The translations under genes were made by a program, and so were the position numbers. 64,000 nucleotides of DNA from Pseudonocardia sp. DSM 110487 (GTDB lineage: Bacteria; Actinomycetota; Actinomycetes; Mycobacteriales; Pseudonocardiaceae), in contig NZ_CP080521.1 of the NCBI RefSeq assembly GCF_019468565.1, forward strand, positions 3,720,001-3,784,000, read 5' to 3'. Under the pieces are notes generated by a model. The model worked only from the letters and a program-made list of their open reading frames with translations, ran no database searches and was not told the DNA's origin. The first letter of the stretch is position 1, and every line of letters starts with the position of its first letter. Shown piece by piece: positions 16,580 to 25,598 of this stretch.

Positions 16580-16593
16580 AACTGTCAACAGGT
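16580..16593. promoter_or_regulatory. Palindromic operator candidate upstream of the second HAD operon
   Basis: AACTGT-CA-ACAGGT, an 11-of-12 match to the perfect palindrome at 7515-7528, lies 91 bp before the HAD GTG and 210 bp before the first GntR copy. GTCGACAGGTCGACA, with overlapping GTCGAC palindromes, follows immediately. Probable binding site for one of the FCD-GntR proteins. Confidence 0.45.
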
Positions 16594-16632
16594 CGACAGG
16601 TCGACACCGCGAAGCGTCACCCGGGAGGACCC

Positions 16633-16806
16633 ATGCACCCCACCCCCAGCGCCGGTTCGGTGGGCAGTCGCATCGCCGACATGCTGCGCGCCGTCGGGGT
16701 GACCGTCGACGGTGCCAGCCGCCATTCCCGCCTGGCAGGGCTGTTCCGCATGGGAGGGCAAGTGGTGGACGTCGGCACATCGAGGGAAGGCGGCATCGGC
16801 GGATGA
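16633..16806 (+). CDS. 57-aa ORF coupled to GntR copy 1; possible remnant of a TPP-enzyme N-terminus
   Basis: ATG 16633 follows a strong GGGAGGACCC ribosome site and the ORF ends with TGA overlapping the GntR ATG (ATGA). Residues 9-26, SVGSRIADMLRAVGVTVD, resemble the N-terminus of thiamine-diphosphate enzymes (acetolactate synthase-like), but the frame then diverges. So either a truncated enzyme gene now serving as a translated leader for the regulator, or a small ORF of its own. The part from 16771 onward is duplicated upstream of GntR copy 2. Confidence 0.4.
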   Translation: MHPTPSAGSVGSRIADMLRAVGVTVDGASRHSRLAGLFRMGGQVVDVGTSREGGIGG

Positions 16807-17492
16807 CCGGAGTCGAGAACATGGTGCCCCTGTCGCTGCGGGGGACGTCAGCGGTGATCGCGGATCAGCTGCGGGAACGGATCCTGGACGGCAGTTTCGC
16901 GCCGGGGGAGCAGATCAGTGAGGTGCAGCTGGCGGCCCGATTGGGGATGAGTCGCGGGCCGGTGCGGGAGGCGGTGCAGCGGCTCGCGCAGGAGGGCTTG
17001 CTGGCCAGTCACCGGAACCGGGGTGTGTTCGTCGTCGATCTGGATGTCGGCGACATCGAGGACGTCTACCGCGGACGGCGCGCCGTCGAGAAGGAAGCGG
17101 CGAGCACCGTGCACGAACGCGGGATCCCGGCCGGCCTCGCGGAGCGGCTCGAAGGCATCCTGCGGAACATCGAGCTGCACATGAACGCCCGCGACTGGCC
17201 GAAACTGGCCCGCGAGGACCTCCATTTCCACGAGACGATGGTCGAGGCGGCGCAGAGCCCACGCCTGTCCCGCATGTTCTCCACGTTGGCCGCCGAGACC
17301 ATGCTGTGCATGTCGGCTTTCGACGACCGCTACATCCGGCCGCCAACGGCCGTGGAGGAACACCGGCGGTTGCTCGACCGGCTCCTCGGCGGCGACCTCG
17401 CGGAGATGCTGGCGGAGATCGATCGGCACATGTCCCACTCGGTCGACTCGTTGACCAGGGCCCGCCGGGAACGGGACGGCGACGGGTCGTGA
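16803..17492 (+). CDS. FCD-type GntR regulator, copy 1
   Basis: 229-residue FadR-family regulator. N-terminal winged helix (AVIADQLRERILDGSFAPGE, LAARLGMSRGPVREAVQRLA, residues ~15-70) and C-terminal FCD ligand domain, with HFHETMVEAAQSPRLSRMFS and HRRLLDRLLGGD providing metal/ligand residues (Asp/His). Start at 16803 overlaps the 57-aa ORF; M at 16821 is an alternative. About 90% identical to copy 2 at 17827-18513. It faces away from the HAD/oxidase operon, with an operator-like palindrome between, and probably regulates it. Confidence 0.88.
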   Translation: MTGVENMVPLSLRGTSAVIADQLRERILDGSFAPGEQISEVQLAARLGMSRGPVREAVQRLAQEGLLASHRNRGVFVVDLDVGDIEDVYRGRRAVEKEAASTVHERGIPAGLAERLEGILRNIELHMNARDWPKLAREDLHFHETMVEAAQSPRLSRMFSTLAAETMLCMSAFDDRYIRPPTAVEEHRRLLDRLLGGDLAEMLAEIDRHMSHSVDSLTRARRERDGDGS

Positions 17493-17826
17493 TCACGTGG
17501 TCATGTTCGCGAACTCGACGGCCTCCGGGCTCTCGAACTCGCGGTCCTCGACCGAGAGCCCGGCCTGGACCAGCCGGCTCGCGACGAACTGGTCGTCAAC
17601 ACGTCGACATGCCGACAGTGGACTGTCGTCCCTCGTCGAGATCGTGGGCTACTACGATCTCGTCGTGGTCACGGCCGCTTCTCACGGCGGGCTCGCGGGT
17701 TGATCAGTGCCCGACGTGCTTGGCGCGATGCGCAGCTCGTCCGTTGCGGAAGGTCGTCGACAAGCGACAGGGATACGTTGGTTCAGCGCCACGTGTCGGC
17801 ACATCCAGGGAAGGCGGCATCGGCTG
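17493..17826. other. Decayed spacer between the two GntR copies
   Basis: No intact gene. A short plus frame reads LSSLVEIVGYYDLVVVTAAS near 17625-17690, like the helix of carboxymuconolactone decarboxylase-type proteins. The minus strand near 17493-17600 has a plausible C-terminal tail (SPEAVEFANMTT). The end of the segment (17795-17826) repeats 16771-16802 almost exactly, marking the duplication boundary. Confidence 0.35.
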
Positions 17827-18513
17827 ATGACCGGACTCGACAACATGGTTCCCGTGGCGCTCAGGGGGACCTCTGCCGTGATCGCGGATCAGCTGCGGGA
17901 ACGCATCGTGGACGGCAGCTTCGCGCCCGGGGAGCAGATCAGCGAGGTGCAGCTGGCGGCCCGGTTGGGGATGAGCCGCGGGCCTGTGCGGGAGGCCGTG
18001 CAGCGGCTCGTCCAGGAAGGACTCCTGGTCAGCCAGCGGAACCGGGGCGTGTCCGTCGTCGAGCTCGACGTCAGCGACATCGAGGATGTCTACCGCGGCC
18101 GGCGTGCCGTCGAGAAGGAAGCGGCGAGCACCGTGTACGAACGGGGGATCCCGGCCGGCCTCGCGGAGCGGCTCGAAGGAATTCTGCGGAACATCGAGCT
18201 GTACATGAACGCCGGCGACTGGCCGAAACTGGCCCGCGAGGACCTCCATTTCCACGAGACGATGGTCGAGGCCGCGCAGAGCCCACGCCTGTCCCGCATG
18301 TTCTCCACGCTGAGCGCCGAAACCATGCTGTGCATGATGGCTTTCGACGACCGCTACATCCGGCCGCCCACGGCGGTGGAGGAGCACCGGCGGTTGCGAG
18401 ACCGGCTCCTCGGCGGTGACCTCGCCGCGATGCTGGCTGAGATCGACCGGCACATGTCCGACGCGGTCGAGTCGCTGTCCAGAGCTCGCCAGGAACGGGA
18501 CGGCGACAGGTAG
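17827..18513 (+). CDS. FCD-type GntR regulator, copy 2
   Basis: 228 residues, differing from copy 1 at about two dozen positions. Changes include wing residues (GVSVV for GVFVV, SQRNRG for SHRNRG), while the recognition helix LAARLGMSRGPVREAVQRL is unchanged apart from one Ala/Val after it. Both copies should therefore bind the same or very similar operators. The start at 17827 corresponds to that of copy 1. It converges on the aminotransferase gene, ending 15 bp from its stop. Confidence 0.87.
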   Translation: MTGLDNMVPVALRGTSAVIADQLRERIVDGSFAPGEQISEVQLAARLGMSRGPVREAVQRLVQEGLLVSQRNRGVSVVELDVSDIEDVYRGRRAVEKEAASTVYERGIPAGLAERLEGILRNIELYMNAGDWPKLAREDLHFHETMVEAAQSPRLSRMFSTLSAETMLCMMAFDDRYIRPPTAVEEHRRLRDRLLGGDLAAMLAEIDRHMSDAVESLSRARQERDGDR

Positions 18514-18528
18514 TCGCGCCGATCGCTT

Positions 18529-19767
18529 CTACCCGGCGATCACGGCGCCGATCTCGCGGACCATCGCGCGGAGCTCCTCGTCCGTCGTGATGAACGGCGG
18601 GCTGATCTGCAGGGTGTTGCCGCGCAACGGACGCGTGATGAACCCGCGTTCCACGAGCTCGTCCGCGGCGGCCTCGGCGCTGAGGTGCTCGGCGAGCGTG
18701 ACTCCGCCGAGCAGCCCGGCCACGCGGGTGTCCGTCACGCCGTCGCAGGTGCTCAGGCGGCTGAGCTCGTCGGCCAGCAGGAGCTCCAGCTCCGCCACCC
18801 GCGGCAGCAGCTTCTCCTCCTCCAGCAGGTCGATGTTGCGCATCGCCACGGCGCAGGCGGTGGCGTGGCCGGAGTAGGTGGAGCCGTACCGGAACGTCGG
18901 CGCCCCGTCGCGGTAGAACGGCTGCCAGACGCGCGGCGCGACGAGCACACCGCCGAGCGGCGCGTAACCCGAGGTCACGCCTTTGGCGAAGGTCACGAGG
19001 TCCGGCTGGAGACCGTAGCGTTCGCAGGCGAACATGACACCAGTGCGGCCGAAGCCGGTGATGACCTCGTCGACGATCAGCAGGATGTCGTTGTCGCGGC
19101 AGATCCGCTGCAGTCCCTCGAGGTAGCCGGGTGCCGGCGGGTTGACACCGCCGGTGCCCTGGACGGGCTCGGCGACGAGCGCCGCGATGTTGTCCCCGCC
19201 GATCTCCGCCACGGTGCGCTCGACGGCTGCGATGTCGTCGGTCGACACCCGCGCCGTCTCCGGTACGAGGGAGTCGGTGCCGTACCCGGCGCGGTTGAAG
19301 TCCAGACCCGCGATGCTGGTGCCGTAGGCGTGCAGGCCGTGGTACGCGAACTCGCGGCTGAGCACGACGGTCTTTCCGGGCCGACCGTCCTGTTGCCAGT
19401 ACCGCCGCGCCAGCTTGCACGCCACGTCGATCGCGTCGGACCCGCCGCTGTTCAGGATCACCTTGGCGTCCGGGACGGGGGACAGGGCGGCGAGGCGCTC
19501 GGCGAGCTCGACGGCACGATCGTTGAGGTAGCGCCCGAACACGTGGTAGGTCTCCAGGCGAAGCATCTGGGCATGGGCCGCCTCGGCCAGCTCCGGGCGG
19601 GCATGGCCGACGTTGGCGTGCCACAGCCCCGCCGTTCCGTCGAAAAGGGCTCGCCCGTCGGCGGTGTAGACGTAGCTGTCCTTCGCCCGGGTGATCACGA
19701 GCTGGCGGCCGAGCACGGACGGCATGTGGGCCTGGGCGCTCCAGAGCGCGGGAGCGTCGGATGTCAT
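18529..19767 (-). CDS. Class III aminotransferase (omega-amino acid / GABA type)
   Basis: 412 residues, PLP fold type I. NSGGSDAIDVACKLARRYWQ (PLP phosphate region), SREFAYHGLHAYG, ILLIVDEVITGFGRTG (Asp binding pyridine N) and VTFAKGVTSGY (Schiff-base Lys) are intact. Such enzymes move an omega-amino group of beta-alanine, GABA or diamines to pyruvate or 2-oxoglutarate, releasing a semialdehyde. Divergent from the FAD-FeS dehydrogenase and semialdehyde dehydrogenase genes across a 173-bp promoter region, which fits one pathway. Confidence 0.9.
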   Translation of the reverse strand: MTSDAPALWSAQAHMPSVLGRQLVITRAKDSYVYTADGRALFDGTAGLWHANVGHARPELAEAAHAQMLRLETYHVFGRYLNDRAVELAERLAALSPVPDAKVILNSGGSDAIDVACKLARRYWQQDGRPGKTVVLSREFAYHGLHAYGTSIAGLDFNRAGYGTDSLVPETARVSTDDIAAVERTVAEIGGDNIAALVAEPVQGTGGVNPPAPGYLEGLQRICRDNDILLIVDEVITGFGRTGVMFACERYGLQPDLVTFAKGVTSGYAPLGGVLVAPRVWQPFYRDGAPTFRYGSTYSGHATACAVAMRNIDLLEEEKLLPRVAELELLLADELSRLSTCDGVTDTRVAGLLGGVTLAEHLSAEAAADELVERGFITRPLRGNTLQISPPFITTDEELRAMVREIGAVIAG

Positions 19768-19825
19768 TCGTGAGCCTCCATCTTCGGGTTCCCCGACGCT
19801 ACGTCCGGTCCGCTCCCGGTTCGGC

Positions 19826-19845
19826 TTGACAGAACGTCCAGAACG
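19826..19845 (+). promoter_or_regulatory. Possible -35 box and CAGAACG direct repeat in the divergent promoter region
   Basis: TTGACA at 19826-19831 overlaps two copies of CAGAACG (19830-19836 and 19839-19845, 9-bp period). A -10 match (CTGAAT, 19851-19856) is weak at 19 bp spacing. The repeat may be an operator for the plus-strand genes. Suggestive only. Confidence 0.3.
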
Positions 19846-19940
19846 GAGCCCTGAATCGGACAGACCATTCGTTGTCGGGGCCTCTGCCGCGGATCAGTCT
19901 CGGGTAACCGCATCCATTCACCACCGCAGACGGGGAGACC

Positions 19941-22790
19941 ATGACCGCCGGTGCACTCGCCCGTCTGCTCGCCGATACCGCACCGGGAATGCGGCTGGAG
20001 ACCGCGCCCGGCGGGATCGCCCCGTACGCCTACGACGCGTCCAACTACCGGGTGCCGCCCGTTGCGGTGGCCCTTCCACGCTCGGCGGACGACGTGTGCG
20101 CTGTGCTTGGTGCCTGCCGGGACGTGGGTGTTCCGGTCACCGCGCGCGGTGGTGGGACGAGCATGGCGGGCAACGCCGTCGGCCCCGGGGTCGTGCTGGA
20201 TTTCTCCCGCGAGATGAACCGGATCCTGGAGATCGATGCGCTGGCGTGCACGGCCCGGGTCGAGGCCGGGGTCGTGCTGGACGAGCTGCGCAGCGCCGTC
20301 GCGCCACACGGGCTGACGTTCGGCGCGGACCCGTCGTCGCACAGCCGCTGCACGCTGGGCGGGATGATCGGCAACGATGCGTGTGGCAACCGGTCGGTGC
20401 GCCATGGGCGCACCAGCGCGCATGTCGTGTCCCTGGAGATCGTCACGGCCGACGGTGTCCGGGCGGTCGCCGACCACACCGGGCTGCGTCCCGCCGATCC
20501 CGACGACCACCACGCCAACCGGCGCGTCGCGGAGATCGTGGCCGAGCTTGGCGGCCTGGTCGCGGACAACCTGGAACCGCTCCGCACCGAGCTGGGCCGC
20601 ATCCCCCGCCAGGTCTCCGGCTACCAGCTACACCACCTGCTCCCGGAGAACGGCTTCGATCTGGCCCGTGCCCTGGTCGGCACGGAGGGCACCTGCGCGG
20701 TCGTGGTGGCCGCGACGGTCCGGCTCGTGGCCACGGCGCCGGCCTCGGCCCTGCTGGCGCTGGGCTATGACGACGTGGTCGATGCCGCCGAGGACGTGCC
20801 GGAGATCCTGACGTGGTCGCCGACGGCTGTGGAGGGCATGGACGAGGCGATCGTAGCCACCATGCGGGCACGCCGCGGCCCGGACTCGGTCACCGGGCTA
20901 CCCGACGGGCGGGCGTGGCTCTACGTGGAGCTCGACGGTGCGGACGAGGCCGAGGTGGCCACCCGTGCGGCCGATCTGCTCTACGCGCTCAAAAGCAACG
21001 GGCGGATGCGCGACGGCACGGTCGTGGAAGGCGACGACCGGCGGCGCTCGCTCTGGCGGGTTCGCGAGGACGGCGCGGGGCTGGCCGCGCGCCTGGTCGA
21101 CGGCGGCGAGTCGTGGCCGGGGTGGGAGGACGCCGCGGTCGCCCCGGAGAACTTGCCGGGTTACCTGCGTGACTTCCGCGCGCTGCTGTCGGAGCACCGG
21201 TTCACGGGAGTCCTCTACGGACATTTCGGCGCGGGTTGCGTGCACGTGCGAGTCGACTTCGACTTCGCCACCGATGCCGGTCGGGCCGCGGCCCGAGGGT
21301 TCCTGGAGGAGGCGGCGGCGCTCGTCGTGCGGCATGGCGGGACGCTGTCGGGTGAGCACGGCGACGGGCGGGCGCGCGGCGAGCTGCTGAAGATCATGTA
21401 CAGCCCCCGGGTTCTTCGGGCGTTCGCCGCCTTCAAGCGGATCTTCGACCCGGACGGTGTGTTGAACTCCGGTGTCATCGTGGCGCCTGCGGCACTGGAC
21501 TCCGATCTGGCGCTCGAGTTTCCGCAGCCGGACGGCCGCCCGACGCTGTTCACGTTCCCGCACGACGAGGACGGCTTCGCCGGTGCCGCCCGCCGATGCG
21601 TCGGCATCGGCCGGTGCCGCAGCGACACCGGCGGCGTGATGTGCCCCAGCTACCGCGCGACCGGCGACGAGCTGCACTCCACGCGCGGCCGGGCGCGGAT
21701 GCTGCAGGAGATGCTGCGCGGAGACATCGTCCGCGACGGCTGGCAGTCCACCGAGGTTCGCGACGCCCTCGACCTGTGCCTGTCGTGCAAGGCCTGCTCC
21801 ACCGACTGTCCGGTCGGCGTCGACATGGCCACCTACAAGGCGGAGTTCCTGCACCAGCACTACCGGCGCCGGATCAGGCCGCGGTCGCACTACTCGCTGG
21901 GATGGCTGCCGCTCACCTCGGCGCTCGCGAGCTACGTCGCGCGGCCGCTCAACGCCCTCCTGCGCGGGCCAGTGGGAAAGCTGGCTGCGCGAGTCGGCGG
22001 GGTCACCACGCGCCGGGCGATCCCCGCGTTCGCGCCGCGGCGTGTCCTGCGATCCGCGCTGCAGAGCGGTAGTGACGATCCCGCCGCGCTGCTGTTCGTC
22101 GACAGCTTCACGCGTGCCTTCCGCCCCCGGATCGCGGCCGCTTCGGCACGCGTGCTCGACGCCGCGGGAGTCCCGTGCACTCCGGAGAACGGTCTGTGCT
22201 GCGGTCTGACGTGGGTGAGCACCGGTCAGCTGTCCGTGGCCCGCCGGGTCATGGCCCGCACGGTGGCGCGTCTCGACCGTGGTCGGCACCGCGAGCTCCC
22301 GATCGTCGTCGCCGAGCCCAGCTGCGCCGCCGCGCTGCGCCGCGACGTCCCGGAGTTGCTCGGCACCGACGCCGCCCGCCGCGTCGCAGCCCGCGTGCAC
22401 ACCCTTACCGGCGCACTCATCGCGCTGTCCACCACCGGCTGGCGGCCCGCCGTTCCCGAGTCGGTGCTGCTGCAGACGCACTGCCACGACTACGCCACCT
22501 TCCCCGGCGCCCGCCCTCGTGACCTCCTCACCGGGCTCGGCGTGCGGACGGTGACCGAGGCGGAAGGCTGCTGCGGCCTGGCAGGCAACTTCGGCTTCGA
22601 GGACCAGCACTACGACACCTCGATGGCCGTCGCGGACCTGTCCCTCCGGCCACGACTCGACGAACTGGCGGATGCCGTCGTCGTGGCCGACGGCTTCAGC
22701 TGTGCCACCCAGGTCGACCACATTGCGGGTGACCAGGGCGTCCGTGCGCTGCATCTGGCAGAACTACTCGACCCAGGAGAAGAAACATGA
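19941..22790 (+). CDS. FAD-binding and iron-sulfur (S)/(D)-2-hydroxyacid dehydrogenase, GlcD-GlpC fusion
   Basis: 949 residues. N-terminal FAD_binding_4 half: VAVALPRSADDVCAVLGACR, ARGGGTSMAGNAVG, FGADPSSHSRCTLGGMIGND, with GEHGDGRARGELL in the FAD-oxidase C domain (residues ~470-485). The C-terminal half carries 4Fe-4S ligands in CVGIGRCRSDTGGVMCPSYR and CLSCKACSTDCPVG, and two CCG motifs (GLCCGLTW, EGCCGLAG). This is the architecture of large D-lactate / D-2-hydroxyglutarate dehydrogenases feeding the quinone pool. The next gene overlaps by 4 bp, so it acts with the semialdehyde dehydrogenase, perhaps on a hydroxyacid such as 4-hydroxybutyrate or 2-hydroxyglutarate (inference). Confidence 0.9.
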   Translation: MTAGALARLLADTAPGMRLETAPGGIAPYAYDASNYRVPPVAVALPRSADDVCAVLGACRDVGVPVTARGGGTSMAGNAVGPGVVLDFSREMNRILEIDALACTARVEAGVVLDELRSAVAPHGLTFGADPSSHSRCTLGGMIGNDACGNRSVRHGRTSAHVVSLEIVTADGVRAVADHTGLRPADPDDHHANRRVAEIVAELGGLVADNLEPLRTELGRIPRQVSGYQLHHLLPENGFDLARALVGTEGTCAVVVAATVRLVATAPASALLALGYDDVVDAAEDVPEILTWSPTAVEGMDEAIVATMRARRGPDSVTGLPDGRAWLYVELDGADEAEVATRAADLLYALKSNGRMRDGTVVEGDDRRRSLWRVREDGAGLAARLVDGGESWPGWEDAAVAPENLPGYLRDFRALLSEHRFTGVLYGHFGAGCVHVRVDFDFATDAGRAAARGFLEEAAALVVRHGGTLSGEHGDGRARGELLKIMYSPRVLRAFAAFKRIFDPDGVLNSGVIVAPAALDSDLALEFPQPDGRPTLFTFPHDEDGFAGAARRCVGIGRCRSDTGGVMCPSYRATGDELHSTRGRARMLQEMLRGDIVRDGWQSTEVRDALDLCLSCKACSTDCPVGVDMATYKAEFLHQHYRRRIRPRSHYSLGWLPLTSALASYVARPLNALLRGPVGKLAARVGGVTTRRAIPAFAPRRVLRSALQSGSDDPAALLFVDSFTRAFRPRIAAASARVLDAAGVPCTPENGLCCGLTWVSTGQLSVARRVMARTVARLDRGRHRELPIVVAEPSCAAALRRDVPELLGTDAARRVAARVHTLTGALIALSTTGWRPAVPESVLLQTHCHDYATFPGARPRDLLTGLGVRTVTEAEGCCGLAGNFGFEDQHYDTSMAVADLSLRPRLDELADAVVVADGFSCATQVDHIAGDQGVRALHLAELLDPGEET

Positions 22791-24253
22791 TCGACGTGCC
22801 GAAGCAGCTGTTCATCGGCGGCGAGTGGCTGGACGCTGTGGACGGCGCGACGATGCCCGTGGACGACCCGGCGACCGGCGAGATCGTCTGCCACGTCGCC
22901 GACGCGGGACCGAAGGACGCGCTGCTGGCGGAATCCTCGGCGGTGCGGGCCCAAGAGGAGTGGGCGGCCACGGCGCCCCGGGCGCGCAGCGAGATCCTGC
23001 GGCGCGCCTACGAGATCATCCTGTCCCGGATCGACGATCTCGCGCTGCTGGTGACCACCGAGATGGGCAAGCCGCTCGCGGAGTCGAAGGGCGAGGTGGC
23101 GTACGCGGCCGAGTTCTTCCGCTGGTTCTCCGAGGAGGCCGTGCGCGTCGAAGGCGGCTTCGGCACGCTCCCGGACGGCCGCAACCGGATGCTGCTGATG
23201 CGGCAGCCCGTCGGGCCGTGCCTGCTGATCACGCCGTGGAACTTCCCCCTTGCCATGGGCACCCGCAAGATCGGCCCCGCGATCGCGGCGGGCTGCACCA
23301 TGGTGCTCAAGCCGGCCCCGCAGACTCCGCTGTCGAGCCTCGCCCTGGCCGGCATCCTGCGCGAGGCCGGCCTGCCCGACGGCGTGCTCAACGTCGTCAC
23401 GACGTCAAGGGCCGGGGAGGTGATCGAGCCGTTGCTGCGCGGGGGACGCATCAGGAAGCTGTCGTTCACCGGGTCGACGCAGGTCGGGCGGCTGCTGCTG
23501 GCCCAGTGCGCCGACACTGTGGTGCGCACGTCGATGGAGCTGGGTGGCAACGCGCCGTTCATCGTGTTCGACGACGCCGATCTCGACGTGGCGGTCGACG
23601 GCGCCATGGCGGCGAAGATGCGCAACATGGGCGAGGCGTGCACCGCTGCCAACCGCTTCTTCGTCCACCGGTCGGTCGTGGACGAGTTCGCGGAGCGGCT
23701 CGCCACCCGGATGAACTCGCTCGTGGTCGGGCCGGGAACCCTGCCGGGCGTGGACGTGGGACCGCTGATCGACGAGGCGGGCTGCGACAAGGTGGACCGG
23801 CTCATCGAGGACGCCGTGCAGCGCGGCGCTCGGGTGCTGGTGGGCGGGACCAGGGCGGACGGGCTGGGTCGCTTCTACCCGCCGACGGTGCTGACCGATG
23901 TGTCCCCGGACAGCGACCTGATGTCCACCGAGATCTTCGGGCCCGCGGCGGCGATCCTCACGTTCGAGGACGAGGACGAGGTGGTGCGGCGGGCCAACGA
24001 CACCGAGTGGGGCCTGGTCGGGTACGTCTTCACCCGGTCGCTGGACCGGGCACTGCGCGTCAGCGAGCGCCTGGAGGCCGGCATGGTCGGCCTCAACACC
24101 GGGCTGGTGTCCAACCCGGCGGCGCCGTTCGGCGGAGTCAAGCAGTCCGGACTGGGTCGGGAGGGCGGCCGGATCGGTATCGAGGAGTTCCTGGAGTACA
24201 AGTACGTGGCGATGCCGGCACCCGCCACCGCACGCCGTTCCCACGTCGGGTAG
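22787..24253 (+). CDS. NAD(P)-dependent succinate-semialdehyde dehydrogenase family
   Basis: 488 residues. PVGPCLLITPWNFPLAMGTR, VLKPAPQTPLSSLALA, FTGSTQVGRLLL, MELGGNAPFIVFDDADLD (Glu) and MRNMGEACTAANRFFVH (catalytic Cys) all match GabD-like enzymes, including the second Cys-free Thr after the catalytic Cys. AGGAGAAGAAAC precedes the ATG, which overlaps the dehydrogenase stop (ATGA). With the divergent omega-aminotransferase it forms an amine to semialdehyde to dicarboxylate route. Confidence 0.9.
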   Translation: MIDVPKQLFIGGEWLDAVDGATMPVDDPATGEIVCHVADAGPKDALLAESSAVRAQEEWAATAPRARSEILRRAYEIILSRIDDLALLVTTEMGKPLAESKGEVAYAAEFFRWFSEEAVRVEGGFGTLPDGRNRMLLMRQPVGPCLLITPWNFPLAMGTRKIGPAIAAGCTMVLKPAPQTPLSSLALAGILREAGLPDGVLNVVTTSRAGEVIEPLLRGGRIRKLSFTGSTQVGRLLLAQCADTVVRTSMELGGNAPFIVFDDADLDVAVDGAMAAKMRNMGEACTAANRFFVHRSVVDEFAERLATRMNSLVVGPGTLPGVDVGPLIDEAGCDKVDRLIEDAVQRGARVLVGGTRADGLGRFYPPTVLTDVSPDSDLMSTEIFGPAAAILTFEDEDEVVRRANDTEWGLVGYVFTRSLDRALRVSERLEAGMVGLNTGLVSNPAAPFGGVKQSGLGREGGRIGIEEFLEYKYVAMPAPATARRSHVG

Positions 24254-24525
24254 CCATCCGGCTTGCCCCTGGGCAAGGACGACCCGAGTCCACCGTCACC
24301 GCCGGCAACGCGCCGGGCCGGAACGACGGCGCCGCAGTCTGGATCCTCGAGGCACCGGTAGCGCAGCAGCGTCGCCCAGCCGGGATACGCCTTCGGCGGC
24401 TCGACCTGCTCGACCCGGTGGCGGCTGTGCCTTCAGGAAAGGTTCTTGCCCCGCCCGGCGGCATGGAGAGGCGATCAACGCCGTCGACCGTGACCGCCCG
24501 CGAGCCATCACGATGCTGCGCTCAC
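24254..24525. other. Gene-free stretch with an unidentified minus-strand fragment
   Basis: On the minus strand about 24425-24250 reads HRVEQVEPPKAYPGWATLLR, then YRCLEDPDCGAVVPARR, which looks like real protein with two Cys. I cannot place it and it has no start or clear end. The rest shows no gene. Confidence 0.3.
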
Positions 24526-24786
24526 TCATGCCGAACCGGATGAGATCGGAGACAAGCCGGGCGCGGGTGACGGACTGTTGGCAGCAGCCTGTGCAAGCAC
24601 CGACGCAAGCCTGGCCATTCCCGAGCCGGGGCTCGAAAACACCGGGACGGACAGGGCTCCTGGCTCGAGAGTGGCGACCACCCGTGCCATTGACGCCTGG
24701 GCGAGCACGATCACGTCCACGTCCACCGCGAGATCCATGAGTGCCTCACCAATGAGCTCGTCGTGCCTTGCGCCATCGCCTGCCCG
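24526..24786 (-). pseudogene. Asp/Glu/hydantoin racemase family, C-terminal remnant
   Basis: The minus frame reads ARHDELIGEALMDLAVDVDV, IVLAQASMARVVATLEPGAL and SVPVFSSPGSGMARLASVLA, then a stop at 24526. The VIVLAQASMAR segment and the SVPVFSSP strand are typical of the C-terminal lobe of Asp/Glu racemase-fold proteins. Sequence upstream is unrelated, so the N-terminal half with the first catalytic Cys is lost. Such racemases often accompany amino acid catabolic operons like those to the left. Confidence 0.5.
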
Positions 24787-24960
24787 ACCACCTGGCGTAC
24801 GCGGTGTCCATCCGGTCGATTCGCAGGAGGCGAACCAGGCCGTGACGCGGTGGCCGTGAGATCCGGGGATGGCCTACCGGGCGCTCCGTCCGTGTCACTC
24901 GATCGAGGGATCGTTGCTGTGGGGAAGCGCCGCGAGGCTCGGGCCATCCAGGATCAAAGT

Positions 24961-25161
24961 ATGACGGCTGCGGGGGCGTTCGAGGTGATCGACTTCATGG
25001 AGCAACGGCCTGCGCTCGTCGCCGAGCTGTTGCGTGTGCACGTCGACGACGGCACGGGCCACTGTGCCGGATGCTCGTGGCGGCAGGCGGCGGTGCCGAT
25101 TCACCCTTGCGGGATCCGGTGGTACGCGGAGCGTGCCGCGGAGGCGCTGCGCTGTCGCTGA
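24961..25161 (+). CDS. Small Cys-containing hypothetical protein (66 aa)
   Basis: ATG 24961 to TGA 25161. The product has FEVIDFMEQRPALVAELLRV followed by GHCAGCSWRQAAVPIHPCGI, i.e. CxxC plus a third Cys. This resembles small actinobacterial proteins with C-x2-C-x11-C patterns that may bind a metal or are DNA-associated. No strong ribosome site is visible. It is flanked by degraded sequence, so expression is uncertain. Function unknown. Confidence 0.5.
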   Translation: MTAAGAFEVIDFMEQRPALVAELLRVHVDDGTGHCAGCSWRQAAVPIHPCGIRWYAERAAEALRCR

Positions 25162-25194
25162 GAGCCCTCCGGCCGATGGTCAGCGCTGCCGACC

Positions 25195-25386
25195 TCAGCC
25201 GTGCATCGAGCTCACCCGACTCGACCTCGGATCCGGCGGCGAAGTCACCGCGGCACGGTCGGTGACAGCTGGGGATCGTGCGGCGACCAGCACGAGCACG
25301 GCGACCACGACGACGAGCACGTAGGCGCGGTAGTCCAGCCGCGCTCTGCGGATTCGTCGCGGGTGCGGTCGCGGCGAAGCCACCAC
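25195..25386 (-). CDS. Possible single-pass membrane peptide (63 aa)
   Basis: A minus-strand GTG ORF gives an Arg-rich start, one hydrophobic segment (YRAYVLVVVVAVLVLVAARS) and a short polar tail. The positive-inside pattern is plausible for a type II single-pass protein. There is no convincing ribosome site and it lies alone in a 430-bp gap, so it may be chance. Confidence 0.3.
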   Translation of the reverse strand: MVASPRPHPRRIRRARLDYRAYVLVVVVAVLVLVAARSPAVTDRAAVTSPPDPRSSRVSSMHG

Positions 25387-25598
25387 CCGGTTCCGGGTCT
25401 GCTGTCAGCTCCGGGCTGCCGGCGTTCTACCTGCCGAGAGTGCAGGCCCGGCCCTTCGCCCTTGACCGCCTCGCTCACGAGTCTCATCGTCTGTCGAAAC
25501 CAGCTTTCCGCTTGTCGGAAGAAAATCCGTCGTGTCCACCGTCGTGCGCTAGCCCGTCAGCGAGGAATGCGTCGGCAGCGAGGACGTAGGCTCCCAGC

